Below are positions 56,601 to 64,000 of a stretch of 64,000 nt of DNA, one piece after another (positions within the stretch are counted from its first letter, which is position 1; each line of letters starts with the position of its first letter). A program made the position numbers and the translations under genes. The notes beneath the pieces were generated by a model. The model saw only the letters and a list, made by a program, of their open reading frames with translations, made no database searches and was not told the origin of the DNA. Source of the DNA: Hippopus hippopus (taxonomy: Eukaryota; Mollusca; Bivalvia; Cardiida; Cardiidae); NCBI GenBank assembly GCA_946811185.2, contig OX328097.1:32015627-32079626 (forward strand), written 5' to 3'.

Positions 56601-59600
56601 AGGCTTGCTTTTTAATAAAGATGACTATAAATGCATGAGAAAACTCTAAATCGAAACATTTCCGGTTATTAAAGGGGCCAGCTAATTGATCTAAAAATGG
56701 GATACCTTTCCACTTTTGTGAAATCATGATTAAAAACGTACAAGTAGCTGGCTAGATTTAGAGAGATGTTTTAAACTAATTTAACGAATCATATTGAGGA
56801 TACTTAGGAGAATCTAAAGATATTAAAACCAATCGATTGTTATTCGTTAAAGGGTCCAGCTACTCGTCATGAAAATGCGGATATCTTTCAATTTTACTTA
56901 GAGTAAAATCAAAAGGTACACTAGTAGCTGGCGAGCCTAAGAGCGATTTTTGTAATTAAATGCTTGTTTTAAATAGAGTAGACTATAAAGGCGTCAGAAA
57001 ACTCAAAATTGAAGCATTTCCAGTTATTAAAGGGGCACCTACTTCATATGAAAATGGGACAATTTTGCACTTTTGCGAAATAATGATTTAAAATGTACAA
57101 GTAGCTGGCTAGACTTAGACAGATTTTTCAAACTGTTTCAACAAATCATATTGAAGATACTTAGGAGAAATTAAAGATATCAAAATTAATCCATTTTTAT
57201 TCATTAAAGGGGGGAGCTACTTGTCATGAAAATGCGGATATTTTTCAATTTTACTACTTAGAGTGAAATCAAAAGGTACAAGTAGCTAGCGGGCCAATGA
57301 GCGATTTTTGATATAAATTGCCAACCTTTCATATGGGGGTCGAACGATAATTCGACACCGGCTTACGCTATTGTGGGTCTGCAAAACTTTTGCTTTGAAA
57401 GTTTGGTCTGTTCAATACAATCAGAATTTGCCGTAAGTTGTCATTCATGGTCTCTCCTCATTAGGAACCCTTATGTGTTTGACCAACTGCTGTCATTTAT
57501 GGAGTGACACCACTGCGAACTCCTTCCCGGTCGTAGTAGTCAAAAGTAGTCCCATTTGAAAATTTGACAGCAAGCACTTCTGCTGCATTGTTTTATCAGA
57601 GAAAAAGAAAAGATATGTCTAAAATGGGTTTCTGTTGTGAATTTGATGATTCCTGTGGAAACTGAGTTTGTTATTTCGTGGGTAACTATTTTGCATCCGT
57701 GCCCACGTAAAGGAACATGGTCTACACCAGGAAGGGCCTTTTTTCACTGTGATTTTTCAAGGGTAGTTGTGTTTGAGGTGGAATGGCAAAAAACGCAATC
57801 GGTTGAGGTGCCTATTTTTGGTAGATGAAAAACGTTTAAAAAAATATAGAAAAAAAAAATTACTAGTATTATTATCTAACGTCTACAATTTTGTCATTGC
57901 TCATCATTCACTAAAAGCTTTTGAAATATCTCTCTTAACCCTTTACCACACAATGCCGACATTTCACAACCCTGGGAAAGAAGCCTTTTGAAAACATAGT
58001 GGAAAAAAGGAGAAAATGCTGGTAACTAGCATTTTCTCCTTTTCCCTCAATGTTTTCTACCTAATCAAAGAAAGTTTGCACCATCTGAGCCACATTTAAA
58101 TTGTCGTCTGCAAATGCTTTGAATTTGGACAAGTCTACATTACTGTTGTTTGGTAAAGGGTTAATATCGCCAGCTACTTGTACATTTTGAATCATTATTT
58201 TGCAAAAGTGCTAAATTGTCCCCTTAGCAGATCAAGCAGCTGGCCCCTTTAATAACCAGAAATACTTCAATTTTGAGTTTTCTGGCGCCTTTCTAGTCTT
58301 CTTCATTCAAAACAAACATTTAATTTAAAAAATCGCTTTTAGGCTTGAAAAATATCTGCATTTTCATGACGAGTAGCTGGCCCCTTAAAATGATGAGAAT
58401 GGATTGATTTTGATATCTTTAATTCCCCTAAATATCCTCAATATGATTCATTGAAATATTTTAAAATATCTCTCTCTATCTATTCAGATACTTGTACATT
58501 TTACATCATGATTTTGAACAAGTGCAAAGTTGTCCCATTTTCAGATCAAGTAGCTGGCCCCTTTAATAACCGGAAATGATTCAATTTTGAGTTTTCTCAT
58601 ACATTTATAGTCTCTTTTTTTCAAAACGAGCATTCAGTGTCAAAATTTGCTCTTACGCTCGCCAGCTACTCGTACCTTTTGATTTCACTCTAAGTAAAAC
58701 TGAAAAAATATCCGTATTTTCCTGACGAGTAGCTGGGCCCTTTAATGAATGAAAATGGATTGATTTTAATGTTTTTAATTTTCCCTTAACATCCTTAATA
58801 TGATTTGTTGAAATATTTTGAAAAATCTCCATTATTCTTGATAGCTACTTGTACATTGGAAATCATTACTTCGAAAACAGCAAAGTTGTCCCGTTTTTAA
58901 ATCAAGTAGATGGCCCCTTTAATAATCGGAAATGATTCAATTTTGAATTTTCTCATACATTCATAGTATCTGTTATTCAAAACAAGCATTTAATTTTAAA
59001 ATTCGCTCTTCATTTCACACTAAGTATAATTGAAAAATATCCGCATTTTCATGACGAGTACCTGGCCCCTTTAAATGATAAGGATGGATTGATTTTGATA
59101 CCTTAATTTCCCCAAAATATTCTCAATATGATTCGTTGAAATGTTTTGAAATATCTCTCTAAATCTAGTCAGCTACTTGTACATTTTAAATCATGATTTT
59201 GTAAAAGTGCGAAGTTGTCCCATTTTCAGATCAAACAGCTGGCCCCTTTAATAATCGGAAATGTTTCAATTTTGAGTTTTCTCATGCCTTTATAGTCTCT
59301 GTTATTCAAAAGAAGCATTCAGTTTCAAAAATCCTCTTAGGCTCGCCAGCTACTTGTACCTTTTGATTTCACTTAAGTAAAATTAAAAAGTATCCACATT
59401 TTTTATGACAAGTAGCTTGCCCCTTTAATGAATAAGAATGGATTGATTTTGATATCTTTAATTTCTCCTACGTATCCTCAATATGATTCGTTGAAACATT
59501 TTGAAAAATTTCTCTAAATCTAGCCAGCTACTTGTACATTTTAAATCATTATTTCGCACAAGTGGAAAGTTGTCCCATTTTCATATCAAGTAGCTGGCCC

Positions 59601-62600
59601 CCTTTAATAACCGGAAATGCTTCACTTTTTCGTGTTTTTATAGTCTCTTTTTTTCAAAACGAGCATTCAATGTCAAAAATCGCTCTTAGGCTCGCCAGCT
59701 TCTTGTACCCTTTGATTTCACTCTAAGTAAAATTGAAAAATATCTGCATTTTCATGACGAGTAGCTGGCCCCTTTAATGAATAAGAATGGATTGATTTTG
59801 ATATCTTTAATTTCTCCTAAGTATCCTCAATATGATTCATTGAAATATTTTGAAAAATCTCTTTTAATCTCGCTAGCTACTTGAACATTTTAAATCATTA
59901 TTTCGCAAAAGTGGAAAGTTGTCCCATTTTCAAATCAGTAGCTGGCCCCTTTAATAACCGGAAATGATTCAATTTCGAGTTTTCTTGTGCATTTATACTC
60001 TCTTTTATTAAAAACGAGCATTCAGTGTCAAAAATCGCTCTTAGGCTCGCCAGCTACTTGAACCCTTTGATTTCACTCCAAGTAAAATTGAAAAATATCC
60101 ACATTTTCATGACGAGTAGCTGGCCCCTTAAATGGATAAGAATGGATTGATTTTGATATTTTTAATTTCTCCTAAGTGTCCCCAAAAAGATTAGTTGAAA
60201 TATTTTGAAAAATCTCTTAATCTCGCTAGCTACTTGTACATTTGAAATCATTACTTCGAAAAACAGCAAAGTTGTACAGTTTTCAGATCAAGTAGCTGGC
60301 CCCTTAAATAACCAGAAATGATTCAATTTTGAGTTTTCTTATACATTCATAGTATCTGTTATTCAAAACAAGCATGTAATTTCAAAATTCGCTCTCAGGC
60401 TCGCCAGCTACTCGTACCTTTCGATTTCATTCTATGTAAAATTGAAAAATATCCGCATTTTTCTGACTGAATCTCTTTTATTCTCAATAGCTACTTGTAC
60501 ATTTGAAATCATGACTTCGAAAAACAGCGAAGTTGTCCCGTTTTTAAATCAAGTAGCTAGCCCCTTTAATAATCGAAAATGATTCAATTTTGAGTTTTCT
60601 CATACATTCATAGTCTCTGTCATTCAAAACAAGCATTTAATTTCAACATTCACTCTTAGACTCGCCACCTACTTGTACCTTTTCATTTCACACTGCCCCG
60701 CCCGGGTGGCTCAGTGGTGAGCGTGTCGGACTCATGACCTGGTGGTTCTGAGTTCGATACCCGGTTGAGGCGAACTTTCTTTCCGGCGTATTTTCGCCTC
60801 CCACCTCTGCTGAAGCATGTGAGAAAAGTAGTCGGTGGCTTTGGAAAGAAAGTTGTGTTAGTACTGGTGTGAGAAAGCCAGGAAACACATGTGCGTCACC
60901 AACCGCCATGATATGACCTTAGCTGTTAAAGTGGCGTTAAACCCCAATACAACCAACCAACCAATCATTTCACACTAAGTAGAATTGAAAAATATCCGCA
61001 TTTTTCCTGACAAGTAGCTGCCCCCTTTAATGCATAAAAATGAATTGATTTTGATATCTTTAACTTCTCCTAAGTATCCTCAATATGATTTGTTGAAATA
61101 TTTTGAGAAATCTCTCTAAATCTAGCCAGCTACTTGTACATTTTTAAATCATCATTTCACAAAAGTGCAAAATTATCCCGTTTTCATATCAAGTAGCTGG
61201 CCCCTTTAATAACTGGAAATGCTTCAATTTTGAGTTTTCTGACGCATTTATAGTCTACTTTATTCAAAACAAGCACTTAATTACAAAAACAGCTCTTAGA
61301 CTCGCCAGCTACTTGTACCTCTGAATTCCTTTCTAAGTGAAATTGAAAAATGTCCCAATTTTCATGACGAGTAGCTGGCCCTTTTAATAATTAAAAATAA
61401 AGTGAAAATGATATTTTCAATTTCTCCGTAGTAAAGTAAATGTGATTCTTTGAAATATTTTGAAATGTCTGTCTTATTCTCGTCAGCTACTTGTACATTT
61501 TGAATCCCTAATTAAAAACAAATGTGAAAAAAAGTCCTATTGACAGATCTCGTGGCTTGACCCTTTATTACAGGAAATTATATGATTTTGATTTTTCTGA
61601 TGCATTTATATAGTATTCTGGATGGAAGAAAAACATTTTGTTTAAGTCGTCGACATTTGGTTCGCCAGCTACTTGTACCTTTAGGAAACTAAAAAAAACC
61701 TCCATTTTAATTACCTATACATTGGTCGCTGGGTACGATTTGCCAGATTTTCCTTTACAAATGACTGCTTACTAGAAGGTGGCTACCAGTAGCTGGCTAC
61801 AAATAACCAATTTTACCAGCTCAAGTAGCTGGCTACTAGTAGCTAACTTTACCTGAACAAGTAGCTGGCTACTAGTAGCTGGCTACTAGTAGCTAACTTT
61901 ACCTGAACAAGTAGCGGGGTACTAGTAGCTGGCTACTAGTAGTTAACTTTACCTATCTTGTGACTGTATTCTAATTACAGAAGTCTTAACATTGCAGCTA
62001 CTGGGCTTTTTTTGATGACCTAACCCTTTACAAGACCACATGTCAATTAATTTTTCATTTGCCCAAATTGAAAGGAGACTACAAATTAAAAATGTGTCAG
62101 ATTGTAGAATTTGTCTTTGAAAGGAAAGAAAAAATTGTGCAAAAAAGGAAAGAAATGCTGGTTAAAAGCACTTTTTCCTTTCTCTACAATATTTCAAAAG
62201 GTTTCTTCCTGTTAAAACACAGGACAATTAAATTTTTCGTACAGGGTTAGAATAATTCACAGACTTCAGATTTTAATTTCATTGAATTAACAGACTAACA
62301 ACTCACCTTTGGCTTAATCAAGGCTTCAAAGAACTTTTTGTCAGATGGATCTGGTTTCTTTTTCTCTTCAGTCTGTTTCAAGTAAGCAGATCTTTTGAAT
62401 GGCTGCCATCTTTAAGACAAAAATATAAATCATATATACCTGTGCAAAGTGAGAAAATACTATTGACAACCCTTGAAACAAATAAATAAAACTGCTGACA
62501 TAACAGATCTGACTGTTAAGAATACGACGAGCAAAGTCATAACTCTTTACCAGACCACAAAATTTTAGCCATGTTATAATTGAAGGCATTTACAGAGGAC

Positions 62601-63680
62601 AATATGAATGTGACCAAAAAACTGAAATTAGTTTTTTGACGGGAAGAAAATGTTGACGGAAAAGGAGAAAATACTGGTTGTAAGCATTTTTTTTCTTTTC
62701 CCAAAATGTTTTCAAGGAATATTCTTATTCCTCAGGGTTGATTAAACCCTGGATTGCTTGGTGAATCATTAAATTGAAAAGGAACAAATTGAATTTGTTT
62801 GTGTCATATACATTTTTTTTTCATAAAGGAAGTAATAATTTGCTCATATGTGGTTATTCTGCCATTTACACATCATTTTGCAAACTTAAATTTCAACATA
62901 TTATTAAAAAGCAAAAAAATGTTTAAATACTGTATAAAAAGGTATACAGTTATATTTTGGTATGGACAAGAAAATATGTTGACTTAAAAACCATGCACAG
63001 CCATAAGGTAAGAGTTTATAACACAACATGTATGGCCTACCTGTCTTCATCAAATATCAGTGGATATTCATATTTCTGCACAGGGCGTATCTTCTGTATA
63101 GCACTTTTAGTCTTCACTGGGGCAAGAGGTCCCTGTATATGGTGAAAAACTATCTTTATTGCATTAATCCTTTAAATGTTGCTTTTGTAGCTTATCTAGA
63201 TACAAATCAGGCTGCAAAAACATGGAGTCTGATCTAGTATATATCCCGTATCGGTAACCTTTGCCGAGACATTCAGCTAAAACCAACCTAAAATTGCAAT
63301 GACATTTTAAGAATAATTAATCTTTACTACGTTTCTTTCAAAATTTAGGTGTTTCTTGCAGCAATTGCATTAAATACTTATCTTAATATCCAGTAATAGC
63401 TTTAGTGGGTTTAGTAATGACAACAAAAGTTTTTTTCTTTTAATTAGATAACAGGATAAATGGTGCAAAAGTTTTTCTGGCATAATGTAATATCAAATGA
63501 TATAAGAATCATTCTGTCAAAATAACAGATAAAAATCACACACAGAAATTTGGGACACTTACTTCTGTTATGTCATAGGGTAAAGTTGGAGTACCAGCCT
63601 TTTCTTCTGAAGTGGGAAAGCTGAATTGACGATGTTGTCCAAAGAAACCAATGAACCTGCCTCTTTTACCCCACCATACT
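44478..63680 (-). CDS. Unidentified multi-exon gene (six exons, both ends outside or unresolved)
   Basis: Six exons with consensus GT/AG junctions join in one frame to 213 complete codons plus two split ones. Order 5' to 3': 63563-63680, 63041-63132, 62307-62409, 52744-52824, 51125-51205, 44478-44645. The last four junctions are all phase 0 or complete cleanly. The product is basic and rich in Pro, Lys and Ser, with no membrane segment and no domain I recognise. Motifs include WWGKRGRFIGFFGQHR, KYEYPLIFDEDRWQPFKRSA and ANYFVNKEKGL. Low-complexity, short-exon proteins like this are common among ciliary or cytoskeletal factors, but that is a guess. The 9.5-kb intron between 52824 and 62307 carries the giant foldback element. 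Confidence 0.75.
45214..45502 (+). repeat. Family A MITE with duplicated hairpin and right half
   Basis: TTAACTCTTTACCAAACGAC at the left. Two hairpin/right-half blocks follow (near 45330 and 45410), ending GTGGTAAGGG. Confidence 0.7.
45618..45845 (-). repeat. Family A MITE, TTAA at both ends
   Basis: TTAACCCTTTACCAACCAAT to GTTTGGTAAAATGTTAA. Hairpin slightly shortened (AAAATGCTGTAACCAGCATT). Confidence 0.78.
46117..46348 (-). repeat. Family A MITE
   Basis: TTAACACTTCACTACACAGT to TGATTCGTAAAGAGTTAA. Followed with no spacer by the next copy. Confidence 0.75.
46349..46584 (+). repeat. Family A MITE in inverse orientation, directly abutting
   Basis: TTAACTCATTGCCAAACAAC to GTTTGGTAAAGGGTTAA. 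The junction with the preceding copy is the palindrome GAGTTAATTAACTC. Confidence 0.75.
46876..47070 (+). repeat. Family A MITE, shortened hairpin
   Basis: AATTTTAGATTTGCCCAAAT, GGAGAACATGCTTGCATTTC, end TGTTTGGTAAAGG. Confidence 0.6.
47423..47692 (+). repeat. Family B palindromic element
   Basis: TGAGCCATGCTCAGTGAAAA at the left, CCTGAGCATGGCTCA at the right, hairpin ATGTCAGCCTGCAAGGTCCG eroded on one side. Confidence 0.75.
48157..48391 (-). repeat. Family A MITE
   Basis: TTAACCCTTTACCACACAAT to TTGTTGTGTGGTAAAG. Hairpin GGGAAAAGGAGAAAATACTG. Confidence 0.75.
48560..48650 (-). repeat. Family A hairpin remnant
   Basis: GGAGAGCATTTGGAAAAAGA and TCTCTCACAATGTTTTCGAT flank a short hairpin. 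Confidence 0.45.
48898..49331 (-). repeat. Family B element interrupted by a foreign insert of about 190 bp
   Basis: TGAGCCATGCTCTTACAAAA at the left, CACAGAGCATGGCTCA at the right. Between about 48950 and 49140 lies unrelated sequence rich in GCAAATTTG / CAAATTTTTC words. After it the family B sequence resumes (ACAGTACCAAGCACGTCATA). Confidence 0.65.
49351..49575 (+). repeat. Family A MITE
   Basis: AACCCTCTACCAAACGACAA to GTGTGGTATAGGGTTAA. The hairpin loop is altered to AATGCCAGTTACTGGCATTC with the compensating change in both arms. Confidence 0.78.
49902..50090 (+). repeat. Family D2 MITE
   Basis: AACTCTTTCACTACTGAATA at the left, hairpin GTAGGTCAGAGATCAGACTG, end CTTCTGGTGTTGT directly before a family A copy. 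Confidence 0.65.
50091..50319 (+). repeat. Family A MITE, complete and well conserved
   Basis: TTAACCCTTTTCCACACGGC to GTGTGGTAAAGGGTTAA. The central hairpin is perfect over at least 24 bp each side, so this is a good representative for a consensus. Confidence 0.85.
50325..51120. other. Intron sequence without recognised features
   Basis: Lies in the intron between 44645 and 51125 of the unidentified gene. No named repeat seen. Confidence 0.4.
51125..51205 (-). CDS. Unidentified gene, fifth exon seen
   Basis: 81 bases, phase 0 at both ends. Acceptor TGCTTTCTTCGACAG, donor GTAAGA. Reads VRTPVVPDAPPMSFRSQVDI then TDGPPPK, proline-rich. Confidence 0.78.
51669..51870 (-). repeat. Family A MITE, diverged
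   Basis: AACTCTTTATCCTACAAACC, eroded hairpin AAAGGAGAACTTGAGACTAG, end CCACACATGGTAAG. Confidence 0.6.
52030..52215. repeat. Fragment of the 10-kb hAT-like element
   Basis: AATGAAATGCATTTTCTATC, GCAACCTTGCAACTGTCAGA and GGCAATATTTGGCATGAAGA match the same words near 10730-10805. Termini are not present. Confidence 0.6.
52303..52521 (+). repeat. Family A MITE
   Basis: GCAAAATTTTAGACTTATCC at the left, near-perfect hairpin, right end GTGTGGCAAGGGATTAA. Confidence 0.75.
52744..52824 (-). CDS. Unidentified gene, fourth exon seen
   Basis: 81 bases, phase 0 at both ends. Acceptor CATTTTATTTGCAG, donor GTAGGT. Reads AYNYHLEGVAPGRKRDGAVF then RALPVYR. Confidence 0.78.
52868..53130 (+). repeat. 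Family B palindromic element
   Basis: CCCATGCTCTGTGAAAAGGG at the left, TTTTCACAGAGCATGGGCC at the right, hairpin GTCAGCCTGCACAGTCCGCG. Confidence 0.78.
53299..53308 (+). repeat. Left target-site duplication of the giant foldback element
   Basis: TGTGACTGTA, repeated perfectly at 61959-61968. Confidence 0.85.
53309..53560 (+). repeat. Outer terminal repeat of the left foldback arm
   Basis: Alternating GCTACTAGTAGCCAGCTACT units separated by TTGTTCAGGTAAAGTTAGC, then TTGTAGCCAGCTACTGGTAG and AAGCAGTCATTTGTAAAGGA. Mirrored at 61700-61958. Confidence 0.85.
53570..57312 (+). repeat. Tandem array of the left foldback arm, about ten units of roughly 355 bp
   Basis: The word GAGTGAAATCAAAAGGTACA recurs about every 350-360 bases (for example near 54280, 54630, 54985, 55340, 55695, 56545). 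Each unit has two half-units, one with TTATTAAAGGGGCCAGCTAC and one with CATTAAAGGGGCCAGCTACT followed by CGTCATGAAAATG. A few units are shortened. Confidence 0.82.
57315..57934. other. Unique centre of the foldback element
   Basis: About 600 bases that do not resemble the arms. A 63-codon plus-strand frame (57637-57828) has no recognisable domain. This could be captured host sequence or the remnant of an internal coding region. Confidence 0.5.
57935..58164 (-). repeat. Family A MITE inside the foldback centre, TTAA at both ends
   Basis: TTAACCCTTTACCACACAAT to GTTTGGTAAAGGGTTAA with intact hairpin. It ends two bases before the right arm begins. Confidence 0.82.
58167..61700 (-). repeat. Tandem array of the right foldback arm, about ten units of roughly 355 bp
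   Basis: Inverted counterpart of 53570-57312. CGCCAGCTACTTGTACCTTT and AGTAGCTGGCCCCTTTAATG recur throughout. Interrupted by a SINE at 60695-60964. Confidence 0.82.
60695..60964 (+). mobile_element. tRNA-derived SINE nested in the foldback arm, 12-bp target duplication
   Basis: CCGGGTGGCTCAGTGGTGAG (A box) and GAGTTCGATACCCGG (B box). Body with CATGTGAGAAAAGTAGTCGG and GTGTGAGAAAGCCAGGAAAC, tail AAAGTGGCGTTAAACCCC then AACCAACCAACCAATC. TCATTTCACACT flanks both ends (60683-60694, 60965-60976) and is itself part of the arm repeat, so the SINE came later than the array. Confidence 0.88.
61700..61958 (-). repeat. Outer terminal repeat of the right foldback arm
   Basis: Near-exact complement of 53309-53560, including CAAATGACTGCTTACTAGAA and the GGCTACTAGTAGCT units. 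Confidence 0.85.
61959..61968 (+). repeat. Right target-site duplication of the giant foldback element
   Basis: TGTGACTGTA, identical to 53299-53308. Confidence 0.85.
62022..62248 (+). repeat. Family A MITE, diverged
   Basis: CTAACCCTTTACAAGACCAC, GAATTTGTCTTTGAAAGGAA, eroded hairpin, end CGTACAGGGTTAG. Confidence 0.62.
62307..62409 (-). CDS. Unidentified gene, third exon seen
   Basis: 103 bases. Acceptor TTTTGTCTTAAAG, donor GTGAGT. The first A completes the split Arg codon AG|A. Reads WQPFKRSAYLKQTEEKKKPD then PSDKKFFEALIKPK, Lys-rich. The ATG at the exon start is out of frame and hits TGA after 13 codons, so it is not the initiator. Confidence 0.8.
62541..62771 (+). repeat. Family A MITE
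   Basis: AACTCTTTACCAGACCACAA, GACGGAAAAGGAGAAAATAC, end GATTGCTTGGTGAATC. Confidence 0.65.
63041..63132 (-). CDS. Unidentified gene, second exon seen
   Basis: 92 bases, phase 0 start, leaves AG for the next exon. Acceptor TTCACCATATACAG, donor GTAGGC. Reads GPLAPVKTKSAIQKIRPVQK then YEYPLIFDED. Confidence 0.8.
63563..63680 (-). CDS. Unidentified gene, first exon seen
   Basis: 118 bases. Acceptor TTTCACTGTTGTAG, donor GTAAGT. The first base finishes a codon begun in an exon outside the window. Reads VWWGKRGRFIGFFGQHRQFS then FPTSEEKAGTPTLPYDITE. A 63-codon frame in another register overlaps and stops inside the exon. Confidence 0.75.
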
Positions 63681-63838
63681 CTACAACAGTGAAAAACACA
63701 CGAAATGATACTAGTATGTTTGAAACCATTCTATGAGGAAGGGAAGGAAAATGTTTCAATACACAATTTGAAGTTAACAGTTACCTAATCCTTCTGAATT
63801 AAATTGTACAATGTGACTATCCAAACATACACATAAAA

Positions 63839-64000
63839 TGAGCTGTACTCTGTGAAAAAGTGGTTTAGTGAATCTGCAAAAAAGTATCAACCCATGTAAG
63901 CCTTTGCAGTCTGCGCAGACTGATATTGGTGAGAGTCTTTGCTATTGGTCAGTTTTCTGCATATCCATGGACCAGTGTACTTTATGATTTGGAAGCAATT
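63839..64000 (+). repeat. Family B element cut by the right window edge
   Basis: TGAGCTGTACTCTGTGAAAA at the left, then CAACCCATGTAAGCCTTTGC and the CAGTCTGCGCAGACTGA hairpin remnant. Confidence 0.7.

Larger units (their letters stand above)
53309..61958. mobile_element. Giant foldback (FB-like) transposon, 8.65 kb
   Basis: Starts AGATAGGTAAAGTTAGCTAC and ends with the complement GTAGTTAACTTTACCTATCT, bounded by a perfect 10-bp duplication TGTGACTGTA. The outer 250 bp of each arm is made of short GCTACTAGTAGCCA units with CTTGTTCAGGTAAAGTTAGC. Then come about 3.7 kb (left) and 3.5 kb (right) of tandem repeats of about 355 bp, in opposite orientations. Each unit carries GGTACAAGTAGCTGGC and GGGGCCAGCTACTTG motifs. 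The centre (about 57315-58165) is unique sequence plus a family A MITE. No transposase frame is present, so it is non-autonomous. Architecture and duplication length recall Drosophila FB elements and other MULE-like foldbacks; that assignment is inference. It lies in an intron of the unidentified gene. Confidence 0.88.

Noticed and set aside
53570..61700. Centromeric-type satellite
   Set aside because: The arrays are in two inverted arms with matched outer ends and a target duplication, which fits one transposon better than a satellite block.
62397..62409. ATG at the start of exon 62307-62409 as the initiator of the unidentified gene
   Set aside because: That frame stops after 13 codons. The frame joining to exons on both sides is another one.

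Overview
This looks like animal nuclear DNA, most likely from a bivalve mollusc. That placement is inference, not a search result. It rests on AT-rich sequence, short exons separated by kilobase introns with GT/AG junctions, tRNA-derived SINEs whose tails end in a CGGCGTTAAAC-type motif, a very dense load of palindromic MITEs, and a CARD-domain gene of the kind that is expanded in molluscs.

Layout. (1) About 0.86-9.0 kb, minus strand: seven exons of a kelch-repeat gene matching KLHDC1/KLHDC2, the substrate receptors of a CUL2/CUL5-type ubiquitin ligase. The start codon is at 9002-9004; the C-terminal exons lie beyond the left edge. (2) About 9-32.8 kb: no gene I can support, apart from one weak candidate first exon at 30.45 kb. 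The stretch is a mosaic of MITEs, SINEs, two hAT-like foldback elements and tandem duplications. (3) 32.94-35.33 kb, plus strand: one long exon coding for about 797 residues with two N-terminal CARD domains, a run of about nine 14-residue repeats, a basic patch and a C-terminal TPR-like helical region. (4) 35.4-44.4 kb: repeats, including a Tc1/mariner deletion derivative that still encodes the transposase C-terminus, and a 1-kb minisatellite. (5) 44.5-63.7 kb, minus strand: six phase-consistent exons of a gene I do not recognise. One of its introns holds the most striking object in the window, an 8.65-kb foldback transposon (53309-61958). It has a perfect 10-bp target-site duplication and two arms of about 4 kb, each built from about ten copies of a repeat of roughly 355 bp.

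The repeat landscape has recurrent families, named here A to E. A is a piggyBac-like MITE of about 230 bp (TTAA + CCCTTTACCA ends, GGGAAAAGGAGAAAATGCTG hairpin), with about 45 full, partial or decayed copies. B is a palindromic element of about 262 bp with ends TGAGCCATGCTCTG. C is a palindromic element of about 255 bp with ends near CAACACG. D and D2 are TTAA-flanked elements of about 210 bp with a GATCAAGATCAGACTGCAC hairpin. E is a palindrome of about 210 bp. Most short open reading frames in the window are translations of these repeats. The three genes show no sign of working together.
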